A stretch of 64,000 bases of DNA, taken from Ambrosia x helenae. Its lineage: Eukaryota; Streptophyta; Magnoliopsida; Asterales; Asteraceae. Below, piece by piece: positions 35,449-46,100 of this stretch. The stretch covers positions 62,397,468-62,461,467 of the forward strand of contig CM061233.1 in NCBI GenBank assembly GCA_030844895.1, read 5' to 3'. A program made the position numbers and the translations under genes. How positions within the stretch are numbered: position 1 is the first letter of the stretch; each line of letters begins with the position of its first letter. Under the pieces are notes generated by a model. It was not told the origin of the DNA and searched no databases. It worked only from the letters and a program-made list of their open reading frames with translations.

Positions 35449-35754
35449 TTGAAATTTCAATTAGAGAGCATGTTTCCCCGGCATCAAACCGACCCGACCA
35501 TGACACACTGATCACATCATGGTCCAATCTCTGGTCCATGCTTTTCTTGGTTTCTAGTTCAATCTTAACTTTGTTTAGTTCTGAATATTAATTCTCCAAT
35601 AGTTCAGAGAAACATGTGAGCGTACCTGGTGTTTTTTATGATTCTAGGCAACATCTAGATGACCAAAAATCCCTCCCAAAACCCATAAATGGGTAGAATC
35701 TTGTTTTTACTTTGTATTTTGAGTTGAAGAAGCATCATCGTTCTGCGTCGACCT

Positions 35755-35862
35755 CTATTTCTTTTCAGCATGTTCGTTGTCTTCGACTTTGCCCTTTGCT
35801 TCCCGACGCTCCCTTTTCACTCCCTTTGGCGTAAACGGTAAAGATGCACTTCCAACTCGCAA
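35755..35862 (-). pseudogene. possible captured last exon with basic C-terminus
   Basis: A minus-strand frame gives Val-Gly-Ser-Ala-Ser-Leu-Pro-Phe-Thr-Pro-Lys-Gly-Val-Lys-Arg-Glu-Arg-Arg and a Lys/Glu-rich end with its stop at 35755-35757. It is GC-richer than its surroundings. No family was recognised. Confidence 0.3.
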
Positions 35863-35940
35863 AATACAATTAGTTAAAACCAAACATGCTGTCATGGTTC
35901 CAGTCAATGGTAAAAATGTAAAATGGTTATTTATAGTCAA

Positions 35941-37210
35941 ACAGCGTGTTCATTTTAAGTTTTTTTAACATGCGGAAGAAAGAAAACGTTCATTTAGTGG
36001 AACATTTCCTAACTTGGTAATCCAAAAAACTAAACGTAAAGGTTTACTGGGTTTGGATCTGAGAGCTTGAAATCGATGGTCAGGATCTGAGAGCTGCAAC
36101 TAATTAATATGACACGGAGCAGAGATAAAGGGCATGTTTTTCTGTAAGTAGACTCGCTTGTACCCCAAGAAAGTGCCATTTATCACCTATTCAGTTGTCC
36201 AAGAACCATTAAACCAGGAGATATTTTTAAACCAAGTAATACAAATCGTCTACTCATTATAGTACTACACACAAATGTGAATATCCATAATCATTTTTGA
36301 CACACTTCTCCTTTGCTGAAGTAAGTGATCTGTAGTGACACTTTTTATCAACAATTTTACCATCCTCCTTAACAAACGAATAAAATGAAGAATGAGATTA
36401 AAGAAGAAATTTATTAAATGTTTAAAAAAACAACTCAGCTAATGCTTACCTAAATTTCACCAAACATGGAGCCGAGAAAACATAATGACACCGTCACTAC
36501 TTCCACGGGATAAAAATAAAGAAATAAAACCAAATTAGATCTTCGATATACAATCGTATATACCCGGGAAATGGTGGGGTGTGTGTGTGTGTGTGAAATT
36601 GATTAAAAAAGAACCTGTGGACTTATTTTCCATAACGCAAACACTGAATATGAGTTTCTTCACGACACCATTATTCCTGGTTTTTTAACAAAATAAGATG
36701 GATTGAATCAAATAACTTACAGTCACAACATGAGCATCGATCATGGAAAATGGAAGAAGGCTTGAAGGCGATTAAAATAAGGCATGATGACTACTGAAAT
36801 ATACAATATAGCAAATTCCAAATAAATTAAAACCATAAACTTCGAAAAAAATATAGCCTCAACTCACAAAAGTTAAATAGCTAGTGACCTGGATGAATCT
36901 TATTGACCAAAATCATTAAAGTCAATGATTCAGTAACAAAGTATTATACAAAATTTATAGTTCGTGGAACTGATCTATTATTTTTTACACAAAGTTTGTA
37001 TATTAACCTTGGCACCTCTTGTCCTTGCTCTGGACCATCGTGAATGGGATGTTTCTTGTTCCTTAAAATCACAAAACAAAATAGAACTTTCAGACTCTCC
37101 AAAATCTTTCGGTTTCTACATACAACAACGATTTAAAATACAAAAAAAAATTGTTAACCTCAGCCGACTCTTTTAAACATATAAGAAACCATAAAATAAA
37201 TACATTTCAC
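35941..37210. other. Helitron interior, no firm gene
   Basis: AT-rich DNA with a short GT microsatellite near 36580-36596. A short minus-strand stretch at about 37015-37080 looks exon-like but could not be joined to anything. Confidence 0.4.
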
Positions 37211-37288
37211 CAGAAAAAAAGAGAAGAACTCCTTGATGTCTTGCTTAGAAGCACCTAAGGAAACATTGCTAACCTTCACAGTTCTTAC
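37211..37288 (-). pseudogene. captured exon of a BPA1-like RNA-recognition-motif protein
   Basis: On the minus strand, acceptor TTGATAG precedes 26 codons beginning Val-Arg-Thr-Val-Lys-Val-Ser-Asn-Val-Ser-Leu-Gly-Ala-Ser and containing Asp-Ile-Lys-Glu-Phe-Phe-Ser-Phe, followed by donor GTGAAA. This is the start of the RRM found in plant binding-partner-of-ACD11 (BPA1-like) proteins. The end of the exon departs from the family, so the copy has decayed, and the other exons were not found with confidence. Confidence 0.6.
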
Positions 37289-37299
37289 CTATCAAGATA

Positions 37300-39490
37300 C
37301 AATTGAAATTCAGAAATATTAGAGCAAGATTTATAAGAGAACTGTCTTTAATTGCTAGTTATAATGCCTACCCCTAATAAAACTGTTTAGCTATAACCAA
37401 TAAGCATCAGGATATAAATGATATAATAACTTAAGTGAACTTACAAACATGATGGCTGCACACACAATAAGAAACTGATGGCCTTTACGCAGCTCAGCAG
37501 ATATCTAACACCTTGTAGTTGCAAAAATTAGTCATGAAAACACATAACCGACTTTTAAAATAAACAATTACAGCGACAATACAACAAACTGAAAAATAAT
37601 TCAAATTTACCATCCCGGAATGACGATGAACTGAATTAATTCTACGTTTTGTTCCAGGCAACATCATCTTCGACGCAATCAGCTTCTACAATAACATTAA
37701 AATTTTAATGTGCTGTAAGTAGCATAAACAATAGAGAATTCAAGACCAAATTTGTTCAAATACAAACAGGATATACAAAAAACAAATCAAAGGAAGCATA
37801 TTTTTCAAAAATAAAAGAAAAGGACTCCTGAGTTTATTCAAAGAACATTATATGATCATTTATATAATTATACAAAATGAAGAGTAAGATAAAACAAACT
37901 TGTGTACCAATACTGAATTAGATGACTCATACACAACCTTGACGAACTGTGTAACATTGTGGTAACACCTATCCAATAAATAGAAAAATAAGTGAGAATT
38001 GGAATACATGATTAGCAAATAAATAGGTAAAAAAATAAAAAATAACATCAATGAAGATAAGTGAATCTAAACCATAAAACGAATAAGAACATACATCGGA
38101 AAACAGATACAAATAAATGATTGAGTAAGATGTGAGCATAATAATTTGTAGTATGACATCGCATTTATAGTATTCATAGGCAAAGTATAAGTAGAATGTT
38201 TACAATATAATTAAAAATATAAATCATTACCAAAAAATTTTAAATCATCAATACATAAATGATGATTGACTTATTTTTGGGTAATTATATTGACATTGAA
38301 AACGTTTGACGAAAGTATATATTTATGGCAATGATATATCATACAGTTGTAACGAAAATGTTTTAAAGAAATTTATTCTAATACATCAGTGGTAAAATTC
38401 AATATTTAGACGAATTATATTATATTATATGATATATTATGTGAGATATATATATATATATAACGAAACGACAATGAAAATGAGAATATTGTTAAAATTA
38501 TTCAAAATATTCGAATTTAAAGTCAATCCCACCTTTATCTCCTCATTCAAACCGTATATCAAAACATTTACTCTCTTTCTAAATCAAGATGAACCAAAAT
38601 AGGAAGGTCAAACATTAATTATGATCCGGATCCAATTAACACAAACCAAACACTATTCGGCACCTACTCATGATCATTCATCCAAAACATCCAAAAATTA
38701 TTTGAAGGTCCATCTTATAGTCAATCCTCAAGAACATCCATGAACAAATGAACTTAAGGACCATGATCAACATAACAAATGACCACCCATATTCTAATTA
38801 TACGAACAATCAATCCACAAACAATAACACCCCTTAAACCATTCGGCCTATACCCGATAATAAACAATCAACCCCATAAACATCCATCAGCCGATATGAA
38901 CCTTATGAACATGGCCCAAGGTAGCAAGTTGATTAACCTTATGAACATGAACCTTATGAATATGTAAATGATTGTGTAAATAATCTATATATGAAATAAT
39001 ATTTGTGGTTAATAAAAAAACGTGTTGATCATTACAAAAAAACGTGTTGATCAATACAAAAAACGTGTTGATCATTACAAAAAAAAACCGATTGTATTTT
39101 TTCCAAGGTTGATGTAATACGATTTTGATTTTTCTGTGTAGTAAAAAGAAAATACATAACCGATTGTATTTACCTTTGATGTAATATGATTGTAAGCAGT
39201 TATGTATCAATCTCATCCAAATCAGAAAATTGATAATAAAACAATTTCGACACTTATGTTAATCGTAAAACGTTTTGATCATTACCAAAAAAACCGATTG
39301 TATTTCATACAAGATTGATGTAATATGATAAATATAAGATTAGATGGACAACATACCTTGCAAAAAGAAAAATGAGAAAGTAATGAGGAATGAGAAAGGA
39401 ATTAGGATATGAAGGTTGAATAATGTATTAGGCTAGGAAGGAGGAAGAATGTTTTAAGATACAAATGGATGGTGAGAAAACAAAAAAAAA
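37300..39490. other. AT-rich Helitron interior with short tandem repeats
   Basis: No gene was recognised. At 39008-39090 a unit containing CGTGTTGATCATTACAAAAA is tandemly repeated three times, and the motif ACCGATTGTATTT recurs near 39089, 39160 and 39292. A TA repeat lies near 38449-38462. These lie near the 5' end of the presumed Helitron. Confidence 0.5.
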
Positions 39491-39600
39491 AGAGGTTTAT
39501 ATAGTACATTTCATGGAGCTCCATTTACCATTTGGATCCTAGGAGACCCTCTCAAAAGCTAGGATTCAACCCTAGTGTATTCATTTATTATATAGATAGA

Positions 39601-41530
39601 TTCTGTTTTGTAGTTCCCAGTTTTCAATATACTAAAACCAGTGAACTTTTTAGGAAAAAACTATGGGCATAATTATTCCGTACATGTATTCAACATAATC
39701 CAGGAAACGAAGATGCGAATTTTATTTTATTACCAAAAAATATTATAAGATTATTATTCAATTATTTAAGGCTTACCCATCTACCAAAAAATATTATAAG
39801 ATTAAACTAAATAAAAGTTAAATATTTTTGACGTAAGATTTGTTTAAAAGTGTTACAAACATCCCTACCTCTATTTTGTTGGGACAAATTAAACTTGATA
39901 AAGGTAGTGTCACTATTCCAAAAGGCACATGTACAAGTTTGTAACACCCGACCAATGAAGTAATGTTGTCTCCTTTCTTGCAAGTTGTCACATGGATCTC
40001 TCCTGCTAGAAAAATGAAACCGTTAATTTAACCAAAAATACTAAAACCCCATCCTACCCCTAATCTGAATGTGCAGTCATCCGACTAGAAAAACTGTAAA
40101 AGGATATGTATCACCTCTGGCATGCATGCGCGAAGGATAATGAGGGTTAGGGGTGCCTCGGCCCCCACCGTTTTTTTTGCTCAGTGGTGGAAGTATGCAA
40201 TTTTTGTAAGTAATTTTTATATGAAATGGGTCCGGCTCTACCGATTTGTTCTTCCGGCCCCCACCAATCGGAAAAAGTTTGGGTCTCGTAATTTTTGGCC
40301 GCCACCGCTATTTTTTTTCAAGCTTCGCTACTTACCTCGAGGTAGTCCTTTTACCTTAGACTAAACGTTATGGAAGCGCAAGCGACATTACGCGAACGGA
40401 GTTTTTGCACCGGTGTTCACCTCTAGCCACAACAGCCCCATGCGAACCCCGGCGCGAGCGAGCACAAGCGACGGTGGTCGCGTGGGCTAACAGGAGAAAC
40501 TGACCTTTGGTCGCGCCGATGCTTACCTCCAACCACAACGAGGTCAAGTGATCGGGTTACTTGAGAGTCACGTTGGTGGCTCGCGCCCGATCGTTTGTGG
40601 CTCCACAACGACCTAATAAAGTCAAACTTATTATGTGTTCTTTATTTTTCTTTCTTAAAGATTTGAGATTACAGATTACAAATTACGAATACATCTTAAA
40701 AACCAATCGACCTAATAAATTCACCACTAATGTTGTGTTCCATCACCCCCGGCGAACCTTCGAAGAATTTAAAGGTATCTAAAAGAAGTCATGACTCGTT
40801 TATACAGAGATGTCATCATTTAACAAACCTGTGATTTCATCGATGTTCTAAGTGTAGGGATTCTAGAGCCCCAAAATACAAAGTCCAGCTCATGGCTAAC
40901 ATGTTGGGATGTAAAAGGTGGTCGTTTCCGTTCAAATACTTCCTCTCACCATTGGAGTCGTACATTCATCCTCTCACCATTGTTTTTCAACCTTCACACT
41001 CTTTCATTAAAGAATGGAAGGGAAAAGATCTCCCCCCTATTTCTTTCTCGCTCATTCCTTTCAAATTGAAAAGATTGAAAATCACCCTAAAAGCCTCTCT
41101 ATTATCTCTCTCATTCCCTCACTTTTTCTCCTACAAAAAACTCTAGAACACATTTTTTCTTCACTTCTTTTCCAATCCTTTCTCTTCAATCTTTTAATGA
41201 AACTCTGAAACAGAGTGTCAAAGCTTACAAAAACATCCATAACTCAAGTCCTTTTAAGAGTGTTGCTGCACTTGGAGCTTAACCTTAGGAAGAACAAAGT
41301 CATAATCTCCTTCCAAATCTTGTGTTTTAGGTGTCATCCCTGAATCATAGGCTTAATCAAGATTATATATACACCATAACTCAGTTAGAATTAGAGATGC
41401 ATACTAATTCCTAATTAAATATAATAATAACCAAAATTATCTAACTAGGAATCACAAACCAAAAATAACTATTTTGATTCATCTCTAATTAATTAACTTG
41501 AAACCAAATCCATATGCTTGACCCGGTCCA
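39601..41530. other. intergenic DNA with a GC-rich patch
   Basis: No gene was recognised. About 40120-40620 is GC-richer than the rest, with GGCCCCCACC motifs and short unsupported frames; it is probably an old transposon. The remainder is AT-rich and featureless. Confidence 0.45.
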
Positions 41531-41996
41531 TAGAGGTGAACATTCACTAACGGCTTAACCGGTTTCGGTTTGAAACCGATTCGGTTCCATACTAGTCTGG
41601 TCAGCCAGGAATAGGTTTTTTTATCCGATTTCAGTTCGGTTTCGGTTCTATTTCGATTCATGCACATAACTTTTGAAATCATATAAAGTACATAAAATTT
41701 AACGTTTATTAACTTTTAGATTTTCTTAACAAGAAAATTGAATTTTAATATGAAGAAAACATAATTCTATTTTTATTTATGACCAAAATCATTTTTTTTT
41801 AAACCGATTTCGGTTCACTTTTCATTTTTATTTTGGTTTCAACTGGTTTTAGCGGTACCAGTTTGTTTGGCCGGTTTTAGTGTCAGTTTTAGCTTGGTTT
41901 TCACTTCCGTTTGGTTTTGGGATTTTTTAGTACCGGTTTCGTCTTGGGTTGGTTTTATCAGTTCCGGTTCCCGAACCGTTTTTTTTTTCATCTCCA
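41531..41996. mobile_element. hAT-like MITE, diverged
   Basis: Imperfect TIRs TAGAGGTGAAC at 41531 and TTTTCATCTCCA ending at 41996 are flanked by the near-perfect 8-bp duplication CCGGTCCA (41523-41530) and CCGTTCCA (41997-42004). The body is built from degenerate CGGTTTCGGTTT motifs, the same design as the hAT MITE at 21901-22432 but with another motif. Confidence 0.7.
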
Positions 41997-42099
41997 CCGT
42001 TCCATGCTCGCTGACCCATATGCTCGGTACGGCCCATCAGCCCATTTCCTCAGGTCGTATAATTACCAAACGGGCTAGCTTTAAGGATAATGATACTTT

Positions 42100-42613
42100 A
42101 GGTGGCAAAGTGACATCAATGATCGAAATTCACAAGCGTTGGATTTTTTTTTCATCTCTTTTATTTCTCAACTGTTGGAAGCAGGTGGGTCGGTGTCCGG
42201 CTCGGCTATGAAGAAAAAAGCAACATATGCGATCGTTCTTTTGGGTGTCCGGAAGTTATGGTTGAGTAGAAACGATAAAGTTTTCAAGGATGTCAATAAA
42301 GCAACGCCGTTTTTAGTGGAGGAGGTTAAAGCCGAATCATTTTGGTGGTTAGTGAAAAGGGCGAGCACTTCGGACGTGGACAAGATAAAGTGGTGGGACT
42401 TCACTATCTTTGACAACGGCTAAAGTGAAACATAGGGTACGGGATTGGGTGTAATCTGTTTGTATGATGTGGTTCTTGTGATTTGTATTGGTTTGTGTCT
42501 ATTTGGCTCAGGTAGCTTCTGTCTAATTAAGCCGGACAGTTTTTGAGGTGTTTGTATGTGGTTAACTTTGTTGTGAAATGAAATGGTTCAGTGATTATTA
42601 AAAAAAAAAAAGA
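42100..42613 (+). mobile_element. 5'-truncated LINE, 3' end with poly(A) tail
   Basis: The frame ending at the stop 42421-42423 carries Val-Arg-Lys-Leu-Trp-Leu-Ser-Arg-Asn-Asp-Lys-Val-Phe, then Glu-Glu-Val-Lys-Ala-Glu-Ser-Phe-Trp-Trp-Leu, the conserved C-terminus of plant LINE reverse transcriptases. A TG-rich 3' untranslated region of about 180 bases ends in a run of A from 42600. The 5' truncation point and target duplication were not resolved; the left limit is approximate. Confidence 0.75.
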
Positions 42614-42698
42614 AAAGTAACACCATGTACTTGTCACATTTTTCTAAAAGACCGATGAAGTTAAACTACTAAACACTTCATTAATATATCCAACAATG

Positions 42699-42866
42699 TA
42701 GCCGTTAGCAAGCTGTATTATCTCTTTTCTTAATTTACACCTTCACTCCTTCATCTATCATCTCTTGTCAAATAACCCCCCTATCAAAATTGAAACAAAA
42801 TAAAGCGCCATAGCCGTTAACATCTGCAACCCAAATTCAAATTTGATCCAACAAATCCCAACCGTT
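42699..42866. promoter_or_regulatory. cluster of MSA-like motifs upstream of the kinesin gene
   Basis: TAGCCGTTAGC at 42699-42709 is the complement of a mitosis-specific-activator element (YCYAACGGYYA) with one mismatch. TAGCCGTTAAC at 42811-42821 has two mismatches, and a bare core CCGTT lies at 42862-42866. MSA elements bind MYB3R factors and drive G2/M expression, and plant cytokinetic kinesins are known targets. The motifs lie 240-400 bases upstream of the start codon. Confidence 0.55.
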
Positions 42867-43009
42867 GATTACAAATCAGATCTCGAACAAATCCATACAT
42901 AAAGCTTTCAAAAAAACAGATTCTTATTATTTGAATTTAATTTAATTACATCCCTATGGAAAGAAGCTTCAAACAACAACACACTTAACCTAAACTAGGG
43001 TTTATCCAA

Positions 43010-43092
43010 GTAAGTTTTATTATTATTATTATTATTCATTCGATTATTTGTTTACTTCAGATTATTATTGATTATTGATTTTCTTACTTCAG
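43010..43092 (+). other. intron in the kinesin 5' leader
   Basis: Donor GTAAGTTT at 43010 follows TTTATCCAA, and acceptor TTACTTCAG ends at 43092, ten bases before the start codon at 43103. The intron contains a short TTA microsatellite. Confidence 0.7.
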
Positions 43093-43102
43093 TTTGTTTG
43101 GA

Positions 43103-46100
43103 ATGTCGAGAGATTGTTCGAAATTATCGCGTCGAAACTCAGGTAAGAAGATGAAGTTTGAAGAGATTGAAAACCTGCCTGTGAATGTTAGCAGCGGCAT
43201 TCGAGAGCCATCGGTTAGTCGAATGAGCGTAGATTATCAATCCAGGGCTCCATTGAACACGATTCAAGAGCCTGTTCAAAACCCTAGCAAGCCTGATTAT
43301 GAATTAGGGCTTAAAAGCTCGTCTAAAATGTACAGGACACCGACCAAACCGAAGGTTAGGTATTCGGAATCAGGTATGAGAACACCTGAAAAGCAAGGGG
43401 GTTTAGGTTTGGGTAGGAATCGGTATGGGTGGGGACAGGATTCAAGAGATGAGGGGAGAATTGGGAATGGGAATGGGAATGGGAATAATAATACTCCTAA
43501 AGCATGTAGGATTACGAGAGCTGCTTCGTGTTATTCGGAAGCTAATTCTACGCATAGTACACCTACGAAAAGCGTTGGTAAGCCTCCGAGTGTAGGGTTG
43601 GTTTATGGAGGTAGTTCTAGGCCTCCTGTTAATGGAGGGGTCCGGATTGGCAACCTTACCGCGTTGTCTAAAGGGATTCCTGTAGCGTTTAATGCTTGTA
43701 CGCCTGTAAATATGGTTGAGGTTCCTCATTATGATCTTAGGGAAGATCCATCTTTCTGGATGGATCATAATGTTCAAGTAAGTTTCTTTTCTGAGAATTG
43801 TGTACATGAGTGTTTTGTTGGCGTGTCGGATTGTTTGATCTTATGGCGTTTGCTTATGGGTGTGATAACTGTTTTTAGGTTTTAATTCGAATCAGGCCAC
43901 TTAATGGTATGGAAATCAGTTCACAAGGTTACAATAGATGTTTAAAGCAAGAAAGTGCACAATCCTTAACATGGGTTGCACAACCAGAAACACGGTTTAC
44001 GTTCGATCATGTCGCGTGTGAAACAATTGACCAGGTAAATAGTGAAAGAAAACAATTAAGTTTGGTTTCTATGGCTTCTAATAATGGAAATGTTGCAGGA
44101 AACTCTTTTTAAGACGGTTGGTCAGCCGATGGTGGAGAATTGCTTGTCTGGCTACAATAGTTGTATGTTTGCATACGGGCAGGTAACATATGTTTCTAAA
44201 GTTTTATCACTATTTCTTCAAAGCTGCTGAGCATTGTTAAGTATTTTGACAACCATTATATATAAATATATGTACCTATGGCAGACTGGAAGTGGGAAGA
44301 CACACACCATGCTTGGTGAGGTAAATGATCTTGAAATAAAACCAAGCCCAAATAGAGGAATGACACCAAGGATCTTCGAATTCCTATTTGCTAGAATCAT
44401 TGCGGTATATAATTATAGCATAAAGCCGAATACTATTGTCTTATCTGCTCCATCATAAGTAGTTTAAATATGCATTTTCACAATTATATGTACAGGAAGA
44501 GGAAAGTCGAAAGGATGAAAGACTTGAGTACAACTGCAAGTGTTCATTTTTGGAGATATACAATGAACAAATAACTGATCTCCTTGATCCTTCATCCACA
44601 AATCTGCAAGTATGTTATGTTTTTTATGACATTTCTTAATATCGTAGATTCATAATGCAATAATAATATTCAGCTATTGTTTTTCTTTTAGCTGCGAGAA
44701 GATGTCAAAAAAGGCGTATATGTTGAAAACCTTACTGAATATGAAGTTCATTGTGTGGGTGATATTCTTAAGCTTCTAAGTCAGGTAATGCTATGATTTT
44801 GTTATGCATTTTTAGGGGGTGTTTGGGATTGCTTATTAAAACCGATTGAAAAAGCTACTTCAAAACAATTTCACTCACAAACAATAAGATAAGCAGTTAA
44901 TACCCCAAACACCTTCAAAACAGCTCATTTTTGTTCAAAAATGCCACAAGCATATAACAATTTTAATAAGCAATCCCAAACAACCCCTTAAGTCTTAACG
45001 CCTTTGTCATTTTCTTTCAATATTTTTTATTTAGGGTTCTGCAAATAGGCGTGTTGCTGCTACCAATATGAATAGAGAAAGCAGTCGTTCACACAGTGTT
45101 TTTACATGTGTTATTGAAAGTAGGTGGGAAAAAGATTCAACATCTAACCTAAGATATGCAAGGCTAAATCTTGTTGATTTAGCTGGTTCAGAAAGGTGCT
45201 GAATTTATATAATGTCATGTGTTTTTCCCAGCAATATTTTGGGTTTGTTTTTAGAATTAGAATTCGGTGGTTTTTTCTTAACAGGCAAAAGACTTCTGGT
45301 GCTGAAGGTGAACGATTAAAAGAAGCTGCAAATATAAACAAATCATTATCCACACTTGGGTATGAACATTTTTTTACCATTGTATATTCAGGCAAATTAC
45401 CATAATTTGTTTAAAGTCACAAAAAGATTATATTTTTTAGTAATACTGATAGTGTAAAGCATATCAAAAAATTATAAAAGCAACCTGAGTCACCTGACCC
45501 TTTACCCGATAAAACCCGATAACAATGATGATTTGGCAGTTGGCAGGCCGATTAATCCATAACATTGACCATGTTGCCTTTAATTTCTCTCGTTCATGTG
45601 GTGCTGCATGGTACCTGGAAACCGGTTCACATATCCTAAACGCGTTTTTCTTTAAAGTTTGAACATTAAACCTGGTCAAATGATGATGTGGCAGTCAATA
45701 ACTTTAACCATGTTGACTTTTTTGTACTTCATGTGGTGATGAAATATCACCTGGAAAACTGGCTAACTTAAGAAGATCAACCAAAATGACATCTGTTTAT
45801 GAAATTCTGAGCGTGTTTTGAGTGCAATATGGCAGTTAATAACTTTGGCCGTGTTGACTTTTTCCTGGCTCATGTGGTGCTGACATGTCACTTGGAAAAC
45901 TGGCTAAATTAGAAGATCAGCCAAAATGACATATGTTTTTATAAATTTGAGCCTGCGTTGAGTGCAAACATAATGTATTACCTGAAACAGAAAGCAGACC
46001 ATTGTTGGTTCCATCTTATGTAGTTTTTTTTCTTTAATATTGTTATCGAATTTTGATATTCTTTTTAATGCAAAAATCTTTTTGTATAGTCATGTAATAA

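Larger units (their letters stand above)
28116..39600 (-). mobile_element. probable non-autonomous Helitron, minus strand (~11.5 kb)
   Basis: Read on the minus strand, the element would begin TCTATCTATATAATAAATG at 39600, preceded by A, and end with a 6-bp-stem hairpin (28129-28144), nine bases and CTAG (28116-28119), followed by T. This fits the Helitron rules: 5' TC, 3' hairpin plus CTRR, insertion between A and T, no target duplication. The interior carries several gene pieces with splice signals, mostly on the minus strand, and no Rep/helicase gene, as expected of a gene-capturing non-autonomous Helitron. The two ends could belong to different elements, because only one copy is seen here. 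Confidence 0.55.

Noticed and set aside
40146..40424. Possible hAT element (TAGGGGTG at the left, CACCTCTA at the right)
   Set aside because: Only eight bases of imperfect TIR and no matching 8-bp target duplication.
43094..43102. Start of the kinesin frame upstream of ATG 43103
   Set aside because: The frame is open back to the acceptor at 43092 but contains no ATG there; a TTG start is not expected in a plant nuclear gene.
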